A stretch of 64,000 nt of DNA, taken from contig JADKGD010000015.1 in assembly GCA_016717145.1 (NCBI GenBank), positions 1-64,000 of the forward strand, given 5' to 3'. Below are positions 8,928 through 20,848 of the stretch, one piece after another. Every line of letters starts with the position of its first letter. Positions within the stretch are counted from its first letter, which is position 1. The DNA is from Saprospiraceae bacterium (GTDB taxonomy: Bacteria > Bacteroidota > Bacteroidia > Chitinophagales > Saprospiraceae). Under the pieces are notes generated by a model that saw only the letters and a list, made by a program, of their open reading frames with translations, searched no databases and was not told the DNA's origin. The position numbers were made by a program, and so were the translations under genes.

Positions 8928-10295
8928 ATGCTATTCGGTTTTTTATTTGAATCAATAGTTAATTCACTTCAAATCCAATTCATGGGCGAATTTATTATAG
9001 AAAAATTTTATTTATACTTTCAGGGAATTTTGTTGTTCCAGATATTGATTTTTGGAGTGCTTTATATTTTGACAAAAAGAAAGGAAATATTATACTATAC
9101 AATGTTTTTGTTTTCTTATTTGTTATATTTTTATATAAATGCACCAAAGACTTTTTTTAATGTAGAGGAGGCCATTATTTTTAATTCCAATGCCTATACA
9201 GTAACAAATTTTATTTTGCTACTTTTAGGAAATTTATATTATTTAAAGTTTATCAAAGAAATATTTAATGAAGATATTAAAAGTAGTGGACTAAAAAATA
9301 TTTTTAATTTTTCCATTATAATGTTACCCATTTTGTTTTCACTATTTATCATCCTACCTCAACAAACCGTGCTTAGCTATGCGGGCTTTTATGTTGCAAA
9401 TGTTATTTCAATGCCTATGAGCATATATGTCATTCGTTTGAATAATAAATTTAATACAGACTATACTACACTGATAAAATGGGGCACTTTTGCCAATATT
9501 ATTGGCTGTATAATAACAGTTTGCATGATTGCAAGATACAATACCGGGCTAAGAGAATACGCGTTTGATGACTATCCACTTTTATTTGTAAAGGTGGGAA
9601 TATTGGTTGAAATATTTTTTTTCCAATTTGCAATATTGTCAAAATGGTATATTCAAGAAAAAGAACTAGCCACTAAAGACTTACTTACCAAACTTGAAAT
9701 AGCCAATGTCAAAAATCAAATCAGCCGGGAACTACACGATGATATCGGAACAACTCTAAGCAAAATAAACCTACAAAGTTACATGGCATCAACCAAAATA
9801 ACAGACCCAGGCTTTGATGCTAAAAGTAGCTTTATATCTATCCAAAACAATGTGCAGGAAATCATGTCCAAGATAAAAGAAATTATCTGGTCTCCTGACG
9901 AAAACATAAAGGAGCTTGACTTGCGTCAAAGTATCTATGACTATGCATCTAATATGTGCGATTCAAAAGAAATTATTTTAAAATGTACAGGTATACTTAA
10001 ATTAAATATCCCAATAACTTATCAGCATAAATATCAACTTTTGCTGATATGTAAAGAAGCAATCAACAATGCAGTAAAATATAGTGGCGCAACTGATCTG
10101 TACATAAATGTCCATGAAAAAACTAACAAACTTTATATCCAAATCAAAGACAATGGCCAAGGTTTCGATCCTACAAATTCAAGCTCAGGTATGGGTATAA
10201 AAAATATGACCTTCAGAGCCAAAAGTATTGGTGCTGACTTCGACATTGTTTCAATTGAAGGCCAGGGTACTTCAATAAATATTGTCTATCGATGA
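8928..10295 (+). CDS. 7TM sensor histidine kinase (NarL/HisKA_3 type)
   Basis: 455 residues. About seven hydrophobic segments fill residues 20-240, as in 7TMR-DISM membrane sensors but without a clear large extracytoplasmic domain. A short coiled linker leads to the phosphoacceptor region SRELHDDIGTTLSKINL (His270), a HisKA_3-type H-box. The ATPase domain follows with the N-box EAINNAVKYSG, the G1 box DNGQGF and a GMGIKNM motif. Kinases of this class phosphorylate NarL/LuxR-type regulators; the only such regulator here is at 20849-21493, and the propeller kinase at 17654-20770 has an almost identical H-box (LHDDIGTTLSKINL). ATG at 8928 is used; ATG at 8982 is an alternative. The signal sensed is unknown. 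Confidence 0.85.
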   Translation: MLFGFLFESIVNSLQIQFMGEFIIEKFYLYFQGILLFQILIFGVLYILTKRKEILYYTMFLFSYLLYFYINAPKTFFNVEEAIIFNSNAYTVTNFILLLLGNLYYLKFIKEIFNEDIKSSGLKNIFNFSIIMLPILFSLFIILPQQTVLSYAGFYVANVISMPMSIYVIRLNNKFNTDYTTLIKWGTFANIIGCIITVCMIARYNTGLREYAFDDYPLLFVKVGILVEIFFFQFAILSKWYIQEKELATKDLLTKLEIANVKNQISRELHDDIGTTLSKINLQSYMASTKITDPGFDAKSSFISIQNNVQEIMSKIKEIIWSPDENIKELDLRQSIYDYASNMCDSKEIILKCTGILKLNIPITYQHKYQLLLICKEAINNAVKYSGATDLYINVHEKTNKLYIQIKDNGQGFDPTNSSSGMGIKNMTFRAKSIGADFDIVSIEGQGTSINIVYR

Positions 10296-10433
10296 TGTCG
10301 GAAGTACATTATATACTTATTGCTTTATTTCAATTTGCCCACTATTATTAATTATTGCACCCAATTCTGCAACCAATTGGCCAAAAATAATCAACTTTCC
10401 TGACCCTAATAAATGTAAGACTGATCCGTTTTT

Positions 10434-10611
10434 AACCCGCATTATGCAATAGAACTTCGTTATGAAGCTTGGAAGGCCAATAAAATAAGTGATTTCGTGA
10501 GTAAGCCATAGTCACCACTATGGTGAGCGAAGGAAATCGATCCGCCATGGCGGAGTCTTATTTTGAAGGCATTTCATGCTGGAATAGATTTTCTAATGCA
10601 TAATGCGGGTT
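10434..10611. mobile_element. MITE-like 178-bp element with 15-bp terminal inverted repeats
   Basis: AACCCGCATTATGCA (10434-10448) is matched by its exact reverse complement at 10597-10611, and similarity continues inward imperfectly through about 55 nt of each arm (for example TAGAA and AAAATAAG are shared). TTAA lies at both edges (10432-10435 and 10611-10614), consistent with a TTAA target duplication. The centre contains two further palindromes, CCATAG-TCACCA-CTATGG (10506-10523) and CCGCCATGGCGG (10542-10553). No coding capacity, so non-autonomous if mobile. Confidence 0.6.
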
Positions 10612-10633
10612 TAATATGCAACATACGATGCAT

Positions 10634-10785
10634 CACAGTTTGCTCCGGAATCACTGGTTCAGTTTAGTCCGGAATGAGTGTTCAATTTGCTCCGGAATAC
10701 TCACCAATTAAATGTGAACAGATTTGAACCTAAAAAGGGTGGTCAATTTGAAAAGGATTGCCTGGTCAGTTTGTTTCGGATTTAG
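10634..10785. mobile_element. Array of five TCAGTTTG..CCGGAAT repeats, probable insertion-sequence end remnant
   Basis: Five related units are visible: 10634-10653, 10658-10678, 10680-10700, 10741-10762 and 10764-10785, consensus (G)GTCAGTTTGnTCCGGAAT. The first three are spaced about 22-24 nt apart, and the last two are more degenerate. Multiple short repeats at an element end, acting as transposase binding sites, are characteristic of IS21-family elements. No istA or istB gene is present, so this would be a solo end or deletion scar. The family assignment is inference. Confidence 0.45.
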
Positions 10786-10942
10786 TGTAGCTACTTACTA
10801 CTTTTTCTAAATACAAAATCAACTTTCTTATTATCTTAAAACCCACATTTAAACATCAAAATATTTATTATATTTACATTAATTAATTATTAACTAATTG
10901 TTACTTTTAACGATCTGCATAAAGATCCATTAAATCAAGACA

Positions 10943-10950
10943 TAAATTTG
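10943..10950 (+). promoter_or_regulatory. Candidate -7 box (TAAATTTG) of the MBG surface protein gene
   Basis: TAAATTTG fits TAnnTTTG. It sits 42 nt before the ATG at 10992 and overlaps the upstream alternative start at 10950, which supports translation from 10992. No good -33 TTG is seen at the usual distance. Confidence 0.35.
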
Positions 10951-10991
10951 TGCTTTTAATTTTTATAAGTATAATTTTAAACTTCTTGATA

Positions 10992-13900
10992 ATGATATTA
11001 AAAAACTCAAACCTTCCAGCAATAATTTACAAATTTTTTATCACAGTATTAACCTTGTTTACCATAAATGGGTCTATACAAGCTCAAACCACATTGGTTG
11101 CAGGTGATATATCCGTAATTGGATATAATACCTCAGGTAGCCCGGATAACTTTGCTATTCTGGTATTAAAAGACTTGAGTGCGAGTACTGTATTTTATAT
11201 AAATGATAATGAACTAGCTTTGCCATCAAGTACTTCATTTACGGACTTAAATGAAGTTGAAGCTTCGTTTACCGTAAATGCAGGACAAACCATACAAGCG
11301 GGAACAGTAATCGTTTTGCCATGGGGAGCTGCAGCTGTGACAACCACTGCATATACGTGGAGTACTACTGCATCAGCGGGATTAGGGAACAATAACGATG
11401 AAATTTATATCTATACCGCTCCAGCTATTACATCATTTACTCCTACAGCTTTTATATATTATGCTCGAATAGGAAGTAGTAGTAGTGCTATTCCAAGTAG
11501 TTTAACCTTAGGAAACACCGCTATTACACCTTCAGGGAGTGCTTTGAGGTACTCAACAACGGGAGCCACTTATGTTGGATGTCAAAATGTTTTATTAAAT
11601 GCTGTAGGAAATACAGGAGTTAATTGGAATACAACAGGTGCTTCAGCTTTGGCTTCAGGAGACTGGACATTTACTGTAAGCCCCTGTATGTGCCATCATT
11701 TCTACGACCGGTACATTATCCGCTTTGACAACAACTTATGGAACAGCTTCATCTGAAACGGCATTCAGCGTTTCCGGTACGGATATGAATGAAAGTATTT
11801 TGGTCACTCCGCCTTTGGGTTATGAAGTTTCATTGACATCAGGAGGAACATTTACACCTACTGTTTCAGTCGGGGCTGCCGGTACTATTAGCTCCACACC
11901 GGTTTATGTTCGTTTGGCAGCGACCACTACTCCAGGTACCTATAGTGGAAATATTGTGCTTTCGAGTGCAGGGGCCACCAATGTAAACGTAGCCACTGTG
12001 TCGAGTACCGTTAATCCTAAACAACTGACAGTAACCGGTGCTACCGCTTCCAATAAAATATATAATGGCAACACCATTGCTACTATTACCGGGTCAACAT
12101 TGGTGGGTATCGTTGGTGGTGATATCGTTACTATAAATGGTACTGGAACATTTGCCAGTGCCGGTGTAGGAACTGCCGTCTCTGTTACTTCTACTCAAAC
12201 CCTGGGAGGTGCCAACGCATCAAATTATACTTTAGTGTTACCTACAGGATTGACCGCCAATATTACTGAATTAAATCTAACTATCTCAGGTTTAACAGCC
12301 GACAATAAACTTTTTGACGGGAATACAACAGCTACTTTATCTGGTACGCCTGCTTTAGTTGGAGTGATCGCGGCAGACTTATCAAATGTGATGTTGACCG
12401 GCACTTATACCGCCAACTTTACATCTCCGATTATAGGTACCGCTATCCCTGTGATAGTAACCGGATATACATTGACCGGCTCAGCGTCCGGCAACTATAC
12501 TTTAACACAACCGACTGGCTTATCAGCAGATATAACAGCTGTCCCATCACCTGTTATTTCGAGTGTTTTGACAGCAAATGCCGTTTATGGGGAGCTATCA
12601 TCCATTTATACAATAACAGCATCCAATACCCCAACTAGTTTTAATGCTACCGGTTTACCTGCAGGTTTATCGGTGAATACTGTAAATGGCGAAATAAGTG
12701 GAACACCATCAGCTGTTCCTGGTATATTCAATGTAACGATTTCGGCCACCAATGCAGGAGGTACAGGAACTGCTACTCTAGTTTATACAATAACGCCAAA
12801 AGCTTTAACGGTTACTAATGCCATAGCAGATAATAAAATATATGACAGAACAAATGCAGCTACGATTTCAGGTTCAACCTTAGTTGGAGTAATAGGAGGT
12901 GACGTTGTAACTATCAGTAATACTGGAACATTTGCAAACATGAATGTAGGGACAATTATAATGGTTACATCTACCCAAACTTTAGGTGGTGCTGATGCAA
13001 CAAAATATACGGTAACTCTTCCCACTGGTTTATCTGCAAACATTACGCCAAAACCCTTAACCATTGCCGGGGCAGTGGCACAAAACAAAGTTTTTGATGG
13101 TAATACGACTGCTACCATTACCGGGACACTTTCAGGTGTTATACCTCCAGATGTGGTAACGCTGACACTGTCAGGAAATTTTATGACTTCAGCCGTTGGA
13201 AATGGTATTCCTGTAAATTCAACATCAGTGATTGCTGGTGCGGATGTTGCTAATTATACATTGACGCAACCAATGGAATTGACTGCAAATATTACAGGTG
13301 TACTTATTGCAAACTGGACATATGAACCCTTGTTAGGGACAAATGCGAACCCAACACCTAATACAGGAACAGGAACATCAGCTTTAATAGGTGCAATGGT
13401 AGGTTTCGGAGGTAGTGCTACTGGCATGAACACGCTATCAGGTTGCGGCACTCAAACATCTGGAACTAATGCTTGGGCTATTACAACCGCTAATCCAGGT
13501 ACATCCAATGAATCCAGTGGTGCGCAATTTAATACCAGTACAGTCGGCTTTGAGAATATAGTAGTCACTTGGGAACAACGATGGTCCAATACAGCTGCCA
13601 ATACAATAAGACTTCAATATACAACGGATGGAACAACATGGAATAATTTTACAATGACGGCAGGCAATACTTCATTTTGTTTAGGTAGTTTAAATGACGG
13701 TAGGTTTGAAGCCAATACGACAGGTGATCAATACCGAAGAATTACTGTGGATTTATCGTCCATTTCGGCAGCAAATCATAAACCCAATTTTGGGATACGG
13801 GTAGTAGCCGCGCATTACCAAACTACAGGTCAATTCCGACAAACTGGAAATCCAACAATGGTAGCCGTTGGTGGTACATGGAGGTTTGATAATGTTAAAT

Positions 13901-16473
13901 TTGAAGGAATCCCAGGCACACCTCCAGCAATCCCCACTGTCAATCTTTCAGTAAATACAAATACTGCTTCAGAGACGGCAGCGACAGTAGTAACTGTTAC
14001 AGCCACTGCAAGTGCCGCTGTCTCAGGCGACCAAACCGTTTCTTTGGCTGTTACGGGAACAGGAATAACCGCTGGTGACTATACACTCAGTAATGCTACT
14101 ATTACCGTTCCTACAGGTATGACAACAGGAACAGTTACTTTTACAGTAATAGACGATGTTATTGTTGAAGGAACAGAAACAGCTACTTTAACTATAAATA
14201 ATCCTTCCTCAGGTATCCAACTAGGTACAACTACCGTTCAAAATATAGTCATAACAGACAACGACAATCCGCCTACTCCTACAGTTAGCTTATCAGTAAG
14301 TTCTAATGCAGGATCTGAAGGGGCCAATTCTTCTATAACAGTCACTGCAACAACGAGTGCGGCTGTCACAGGAAACCAAACGGTAAATCTAATTATAAGC
14401 GGTACTAATATTACCACTAGTGATTATTTTCTTACTGGAAACATTATCACCATTTTAAATGGACAAACCACAGGGACTGTTACATTTGTAGTAGCGGATG
14501 ACGGAATTCAGGAAAACACTGAAACAGCCATTTTAACTATCGGTACACCTTCAGTGGGATTAGTACTTGGCACACCGATTACTCAAAACATTACGATAGA
14601 AAACAACAGTTGTGGTTTTATGCGTAAGGTGGGGACAGTGACCAGTGCACTTGGTGCTGAAATTCCAGCGTTTGATCCTGGCAGTAATAGAATCTATGTA
14701 GTAGCTGGTACAGCAATTGAGTATTTTAACCTTAGTAATTTAGGAATTCCTACCTATGGAGGTGTCCTTGCTTTGGGATTTACACCACCAGCAAATACAA
14801 ATGCCATACCAAATAGTGTCGCTATAAAAAATGGTATAGTAGCTGTTGCTTATGCTATCCAGGATATCACTACTTTGGCTCATCAGGTGGGTCGGGTTTC
14901 GTTTTATACAGCATCCACAGCTGCTTTTTTGAATTCTGTCGCTGTAGGTTTTCTTCCTGATATGGTAACATTTACACCCGATGGAAACAAAGTTTTAACC
15001 GCAGATGAAGGGGAACCAAATAGTTATGGGCAAGGAAATTCGTTTGATCCGGTAGGGTCTGTAAGTATTATTGACATTTCAGGGGGTATACAAATGGCTA
15101 CAGTACAAACAGCGTCATTCACATCTTTCAATAGTCAGTTGACCACATTAAGAGCAGCAGGAGTAAGAATTTACGGACCTGGTTCTAGTGTTGAACAAGA
15201 TTTTGAACCGGAATATATTGCTTTTTCAAGTGATGGTTTGACCGCCATGGTCACCTTACAAGAAAATAATGCATTTGCTGTACTGGATATAGCTTCATCT
15301 ACTATTACTAGTATAGTGCCCCTTGGTTTAAAAGACCACAATATTTTAGGATATGGTATGGATGCCAGTGATAGGGATTTAACCTCAACCACCGGTAAAA
15401 TAAACATACAAAACTGGCCAGTTTCTGGCATGTATCAACCTGATGCCATTGCTAGCTATAACGTAGCCGGGCAAACATATTATATTACTGCTAATGAAGG
15501 AGACTCAAGAGCATATACAGGATATAGTGAAGAAATAAGGGTTGGGGCAATGGGTTATGTTCTTGATCCAACTGCATTCCCAAATGCAGCTACATTAAAA
15601 CTAAACGAAAACTTGGGCAGACTCCAATTAACCAATGCTACTGGAGACACTGATGGAGATGGAGATTTTGATAGGATAGATGCTTTAGGTGCTCGTTCAT
15701 TTAGCATTTGGAATTCGTCAGGTGCTTTGGTTTATGACAGCAAAGACATGATTGAACAATTGACGGCAACAAAATCACCTTCCGCTTTTAACTCAGAAGG
15801 TGCATCAATTAATTTTGACACAAGAAGTGACAGTAAGGGACCAGAACCGGAAGGTGTAGTTATTGGAAATATTGGTGGAATTCCATACGCATTTATCGGT
15901 TTAGAAAGAGTTGGAGATATCATGGTATTTAACGTTGCCAATCCAACTTCTCCTGTTTTTGTACAATATATTAACACTGCAGAAGATTTAGCTGTTGAAG
16001 GATTGACATTCGTAGAAGCAGATAAAAGCCCAACAGGTAAACCACTATTGATTACAACAGCAGAAATTAGCAAGACAACAACAGTGTATGAAATAGGAAC
16101 ATCAATTGTAACAAATTCAAGCAATGCTGGAGTAGGAAGTCTTAGAGCAGCCATAGATTGCGCATTAGAAGGCGCTACAGTAATTTACGATCAGCCTACG
16201 ATTACTACTACGATACTAACGTCACCATTAGTCATTAATAAGAACGTTACATTATTAGGTCTTAGTAGTGCTGCAAAACCAGAGATAACAGTCGATTTCA
16301 CTACATTAGGTACAAATTCAGGTGTATCAATTGGCAATGGTAAAAATGTAATTTTAAAAGACATAGACTTTAAAGACATCAACAATACTAATATGCCTAA
16401 TAATTCGATAATTGAAGTACAAAATTCTGGAGCTTTAAAAGTAACAGGTTCAACAATTATTAATAAGCAATAA
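10992..16473 (+). CDS. Giant secreted multidomain protein: MBG, Calx-beta and choice-of-anchor-I domains (one apparent frameshift)
   Basis: About 1,826 residues once an extra base near 11685-11691 is removed. The first segment runs in frame from 10992, and the second frame is open well upstream of its first start-like codon at 11725 (reading IISTTGTLSALTTTYGTAS). Parts in order: signal peptide (ending GSIQAQ); an N-terminal beta domain; a domain like those found between MBG repeats; MBG/YDG-type repeats (LTVTGATASNKIYNGNTIAT, LTISGLTADNKLFDGNTTAT, LTVTNAIADNKIYDRTNAAT, LTIAGAVAQNKVFDGNTTAT); a putative-Ig stretch; two Calx-beta domains (near VNLSVNTNTASETAATV and VSLSVSSNAGSEGANSS, each ending ITDN or IENN); a choice-of-anchor-I propeller (from VGTVTSALGAEIPAF to the ITTAEISKTTTVYEI region); and a short beta-helix-like tail (NSSNAGVGSLRAAID...). 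No T9SS domain. Likely surface adhesin or extracellular protein. Confidence 0.8.
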
Positions 16474-16502
16474 ATGCTAATTTTATCTAAAAAGTAAGGT
16501 GT

Positions 16503-16952
16503 ATGGAAACAATCAAAATGGTACCGCTTAATGACTACGTGGGTATGCGATTAGAAATAGAGAGGTTGAATGAACTTGTAGAAGATCTTACGCAAAAACT
16601 TAAGTCAACTATTAATATTTCTCCCGGCATGTGTTTAGAGAAAGGTGTTTTAGTTTATGCAAATGGTCTGAACAAGTTTATTAAACATGAACACATCATT
16701 ATGATAAAAGCTGAAAGCAATTATTCCATAATATACTTTGAAAACGGTAATGCTATGTTAACATCTAAAACGTTAAAACACTGGGAAAAAAAGTGTAGTG
16801 TAGACTATCTTAAACGAGTGCATAAATCTTACATTATCAACATAAATAGAATCCAGGCTTTTGAACCTAAAACCAAAACAATAATTTTGGATGAAAGCTT
16901 AAAAGCTCATTCTTCAAGACCTTTTAAAAGGATGGTTGAATCTTTATCATAA
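16503..16952 (+). CDS. LytTR-family DNA-binding regulator, paralogue of the one at 8192-8641
   Basis: 149 residues, the same length and plan as the regulator at 8192-8641: an N-terminal coiled coil (RLEIERLNELVEDLTQKLKS) and a LytTR domain with IIMIKAESNYSII, MLTSKTLKHWE and KRVHKSYIININRI. No receiver domain. It begins 29 nt after the stop of the giant MBG surface-protein gene, same strand, so the two are probably co-transcribed, here with the regulator second. It likely controls its own operon or the neighbouring surface genes (inference). Confidence 0.85.
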   Translation: METIKMVPLNDYVGMRLEIERLNELVEDLTQKLKSTINISPGMCLEKGVLVYANGLNKFIKHEHIIMIKAESNYSIIYFENGNAMLTSKTLKHWEKKCSVDYLKRVHKSYIININRIQAFEPKTKTIILDESLKAHSSRPFKRMVESLS

Positions 16953-17653
16953 ATATCAAAAACACTAGACGAAAAAATAATTTATAAAAGTAGAGAAATG
17001 GATATTTATAAATGTTCATTCCTTTAATCAAATATGAATGGCAAATAAAGTTGTTTTAGTTTTAATGAGCTCGTACCTAATTTTGTGTTTGAAAAAAATA
17101 AAATTTAATTTCACTAGAAGCTGTTAATGAAAAATAGTTTTATTTTCAAAATAAATGGTAAGCTGATTGTAAATGATTGTTCACCCAATCCTCATCTTTT
17201 CCAGCCGATGCAGATTACCAGGGCACTCAACAGTCCATCACTAATGTCTCTAACTGATGATACAGAAGAGTATTACATAAATATCATTTACACTAAATGT
17301 GTCCTGATATGTATACCTTTATTATGTTTATCAGACTGTTGAGCTTTACCAACTTTATCCAATATATTGCAATCTACAAGACCTAAAAATCAAGATAAAA
17401 GACTTATTTTTTCAAGGACCTGGCTTTTTGTTTTTGCAAGCCAAAGATGGGTAAAATTAGCCAAGAATTTTTATTTTATTTGGGACGATTGTGCGTCCAT
17501 ATAAACTTATAAAGTTATACCTTTTGTATCAAATAGTGTACATTAATCCCATTAATCATAGTTCATTTGTGGTATTTTTATTTAATATTAGACAAATATT
17601 TTTCTTAACCAAAACATTAAATCTATTTTGTAGCATATTTTATTTTAGGATAA
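16953..17653. other. Gene-free 700-bp stretch upstream of the propeller kinase
   Basis: AT-rich. A 71-codon frame at 17127-17342 has no recognisable features, no good ribosome-binding site and odd composition, so I do not call it. The only structured signal I see is the candidate operator at 17558-17575, about 80 bp before the kinase start. Confidence 0.6.
17558..17575. promoter_or_regulatory. Candidate operator, site 2
   Basis: ATAGTTCATTTGTGGTAT matches sites 1 and 3 over the core TAGTTCATTTGTGGTA. The right arm TTGTGG is intact, but the left arm (TAATCA in place of CCACAA) is degenerate, so the dyad is partial. It lies 79 bp upstream of the propeller kinase start. Confidence 0.5.
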
Positions 17654-20600
17654 GTGGCAATCATATTACGATCAAATATTAAAGCAATTCTGGCAATATG
17701 TACCAGTTTAATGATGACCATCATTGTGCAGGCTCAGCCTGATATTAATTATAAAAAATATACTTCCAATGATGGCTTGCCGGCAAACGTTATTCATAAA
17801 TCCATACAGGATAGCTATGGCTTTATTTGGATAAGCACAGGAGTAGGCCTTTGCAAATTTGATGGATATGAATTCAAAATATATAGGCCCATAGAAGGTG
17901 ATAACACTAGTTTAAGTTGTAACGCTATAAATGATGTTTTTGAAGACTCTGACAAAAATATCTGGCTAAATTCTTACCCCTGCGGCATAAGTAAATTTGA
18001 CAGGACTACAGAGAAATTTGAATTATTCAATTTTGATACTAAAGCAACAATTGAGATTTCTAAAGAGATTACGCCTTCTACAAATATTATAAATGAAATC
18101 AACAAACATATCCTCATAGGCGCTACAAAATGTTTGATTGTTTTAGATATAAAAACCGGCCGATTTAAAAAAATCAATACGGGTTTGGCCAAAAATATAG
18201 CATTTGGTATAACCAATATTCTTAAGGATAAAAATAATAATATTTGGGTAACCGTTGATGATAACCACATTTATAAGTATGATATCGATTGTGAATTTTT
18301 CTCTTCCTACTCAGACGAAAGTAAACTTTCGGTATACAATCGGATGCTGATTTTTAATGCCCGTGATGGCAACATTTGGATAAAGAATGATTCTGCCGGT
18401 ATCTTTAAACTTGACTTAAGTACCAACACCACTAAAAAACTGGAAGTGAAAAATTTACATACTATAAGAGATGCCTTCTCTTATGGCTATGAAGATAGCA
18501 AAGGTAAATTATGGTTTGTTTCCACCTCAGGTTTATACTTGTATAATCCTATTAAGTCTGTCATACATTTAGTTAGTGAATTTGATAAAAATTTCAGAAA
18601 TCCCTATAGGGATATTTTTGAAGATAGTCAACAAAATTTATGGGTAAGTGGCCAAAATGGTTTGTTGAAAATCAATACTTTTAGTAGCGGAATTAAAAAT
18701 TTGAGTGTAAACTCAAAAAATAAATATTCACTTACTGACGAGTCTTATATTTTTTCAATTGGCCGATTTTCAGAAACAGAAACTTATGTGGCCTGTGAAA
18801 ACAGTATTGATATATTCAATGAGGAATATAAAAAAATAAAAAGCATTCCAATCATAAGTGCGGCTCGGCAGTATTATCCATTTATACATGAAATTAAAAA
18901 GATGATGGATTATTTTTATATAATGATTCAGGTCTCTGTGAAATAAAAATGGATAATAAGATAACACCCTTATTTAATATTGAGAAATCGGGTGGAATTT
19001 TTTTTACAAATGTTGTACAAGAAGGTCAAACAATATGGTTGGCTGGTTATGGACTAATTGAACTTAATAAGCATTCAAATACCTATAAATCTTATGATTT
19101 ATTAGACAAAGAAGGCCTCATCTTTGCCATAGTTAAAGATCAGGAAAAGGGTTTTTATTTGGGAGGTGATTTTGATGGAATAATATATTTTGACAAACAA
19201 TCCAGGTCTTTTTCTAAACGTTTTTTATTTAGTAACAAAATGAATACCAAGGATAATAAATTAATTACTTCTATTCATAAAGATTTGAAAAATCAGCTTT
19301 GGGTTGGTACGGAAAAAGGGCTTTTAAAATTTGACCCCATTAAAGATAATATTGAACGTACAGACATATTATTTGAGGGTCATCCTGTCTATATAAATAA
19401 TATCTTAAACGATCGATATAATAATTTGTGGCTTGGTACATCCGACGGTATTTTCAAATATAATCCAGTTACAAAGCATCATATAAGATTCTCCATCCTT
19501 GATGGACTTTTGCAAAATGAATATAACAGAACACCATATTTAAACCGGAAAACCGGTGAATTTTGGTACGGTGGCATAAATGGCATCAATATTTTTGACC
19601 CGGACAGCCTTAAAGAAAATACTATTGTTCCCCCCATAGAATTTACTGATATTAAGTATTATAAAGACGAATCAACCCCAGGACCTTCTATAAAAGGGCT
19701 GGAATATATAAATGAGTTGAATCTGTCTTATGATGATATTATTTTGGAATTTAAATTGGCGGCACTAAATTTTAATATCACGGAAAAAAATCAATACAAA
19801 TACAGAGTCATTGGTTTTCAGGAAAATTGGGTTAATAATGGAACAAAAAGAACCATCACACTCACAAATTTATCACCTGGCAAATATACCCTTCAGGTCA
19901 AAGCTTGCAATAATGATGGATACTGGAATGAAAAAGGCAAATCGATTGAGATTATTATCCAGCCACCTTTTTGGTTAACATGGTGGGCAAAAATGTTTTA
20001 TTTTATTAGTATGCTTTCTGCTTTGTTGTATTACACGAATTGGCGATCATCCAAACTTAAAAAGGAAAATACCATTCTGGAGCAAAAAGTAATACAAAGG
20101 ACTCAAAGTCTTGAGCAGATGCAAAAGAAGCTACTTCATACAGAAAAAATGGCTGTGCTCGGTGAAATAAGTCGTGGTCTTCATGACGATATTGGTACTA
20201 CATTGAGTAAGATAAACCTATACTCATTTATGGCTCAACAAAAACTATCAAAAAATCAGGAGCAAGACATTGCCAAAACTTTTGCATCCATACAATTGTC
20301 AGCCCAGGAGATGATCGAAAAACTAAAAGATCTATTATGGTCTATTAACCCTCAGAATGAGGATATAGGTGACCTTTTCCAAAAAATAGAACAATTTGCA
20401 TCTTCGATGGTAGAAACCAAAGGCTTACATTTAGTATATGATATTACGACTAATGTAAAATCTTCTAGCCTTAGTATCACCGAAAAATATCAATTGTACC
20501 TAATTTGCAAAGAAGCCATCAATAATGCTGTGAAATATAGTGGTGGTGATACTTTATGGGTCAAAATAAATGGGGATGAAAAAACGCTAAAAATTATCAT

Positions 20601-20770
20601 TAAAGACAATGGTCTTGGATTTAATAAGGATAAAATCGGTGCCAGTGGCAGGGGAATTGAAAGTATGCAAAAAGAGCTGCCAGCCTCAAAGCCTTTTTAC
20701 GATTAATTCTAAATCACCAATAGGAACCGAAATACAAATAGGATTACCAATCATAGTTGGTGCCGGATAA
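17654..20770 (+). CDS. Two-component-propeller sensor histidine kinase (three apparent frameshifts)
   Basis: About 1,038 residues after correcting a missing base in the A run at 18896-18900 (giving KKDDGLFLYNDSGLCEIK), another near 20668-20672 (MQKRAASL) and another in the T run near 20693-20698 (FFTINSKSPIGTEI, final TAA 20768-20770). The start is GTG at 17654, directly after an in-frame stop, leading a signal peptide ending IVQAQ. Then come ten or more Reg_prop blades (EDS.GN.W..T..GL..FD), a Y_Y_Y domain (YKYRVIGFQENWVNNGT), one transmembrane segment, a coiled coil, the H-box SRGLHDDIGTTLSKINL, the N-box EAINNAVKYSG, the G1 box DNGLGF and the restored terminal motif. Periplasmic sensing of a polymer is usual for this family in gut Bacteroides; here the signal is unknown. 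No fused regulator; the probable partner is the convergent NarL-type regulator 78 bp away. Confidence 0.8.
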
Positions 20771-20815
20771 ATAAAATTGAAAGAGCTGGCATGATAATTT
20801 TGTCCTTAACGCCTG

Positions 20816-20842
20816 AATCAGCATATTTTTTTGTGGCTGATT
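20816..20842. terminator. Candidate bidirectional terminator between kinase and regulator
   Basis: AATCAGC (20816-20822) and GCTGATT (20836-20842) form a 7-bp stem around a T-rich 13-nt loop in the gap between the convergent genes. No long T tract follows on either strand, so this is weak. Confidence 0.35.
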
Positions 20843-20848
20843 TATTAG

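Larger units (their letters stand above)
10296..10949. other. Gene-free stretch holding mobile-element remnants
   Basis: Between the 7TM kinase and the giant surface protein there is no plausible gene. It holds a 178-bp inverted-repeat element (10434-10611), an array of TCCGGAAT-type repeats (10634-10785), and an AT-rich tail with a promoter-like box at 10943-10950. Confidence 0.7.

Noticed and set aside
10891..10906. TAACTAATTGTTAC as a fourth copy of the shared operator
   Set aside because: Matches only loosely and is 42 nt from the -7 box instead of about 20.
12783..13118. Minus-strand frames inside the MBG protein gene
   Set aside because: Frames opposite repetitive Thr/Gly/Ala-rich coding sequence with no independent support.
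17127..17342. 71-codon open frame between the second LytTR gene and the propeller kinase
   Set aside because: No signal, membrane segment or family motif, no convincing ribosome-binding site, and AT-rich intergenic composition.
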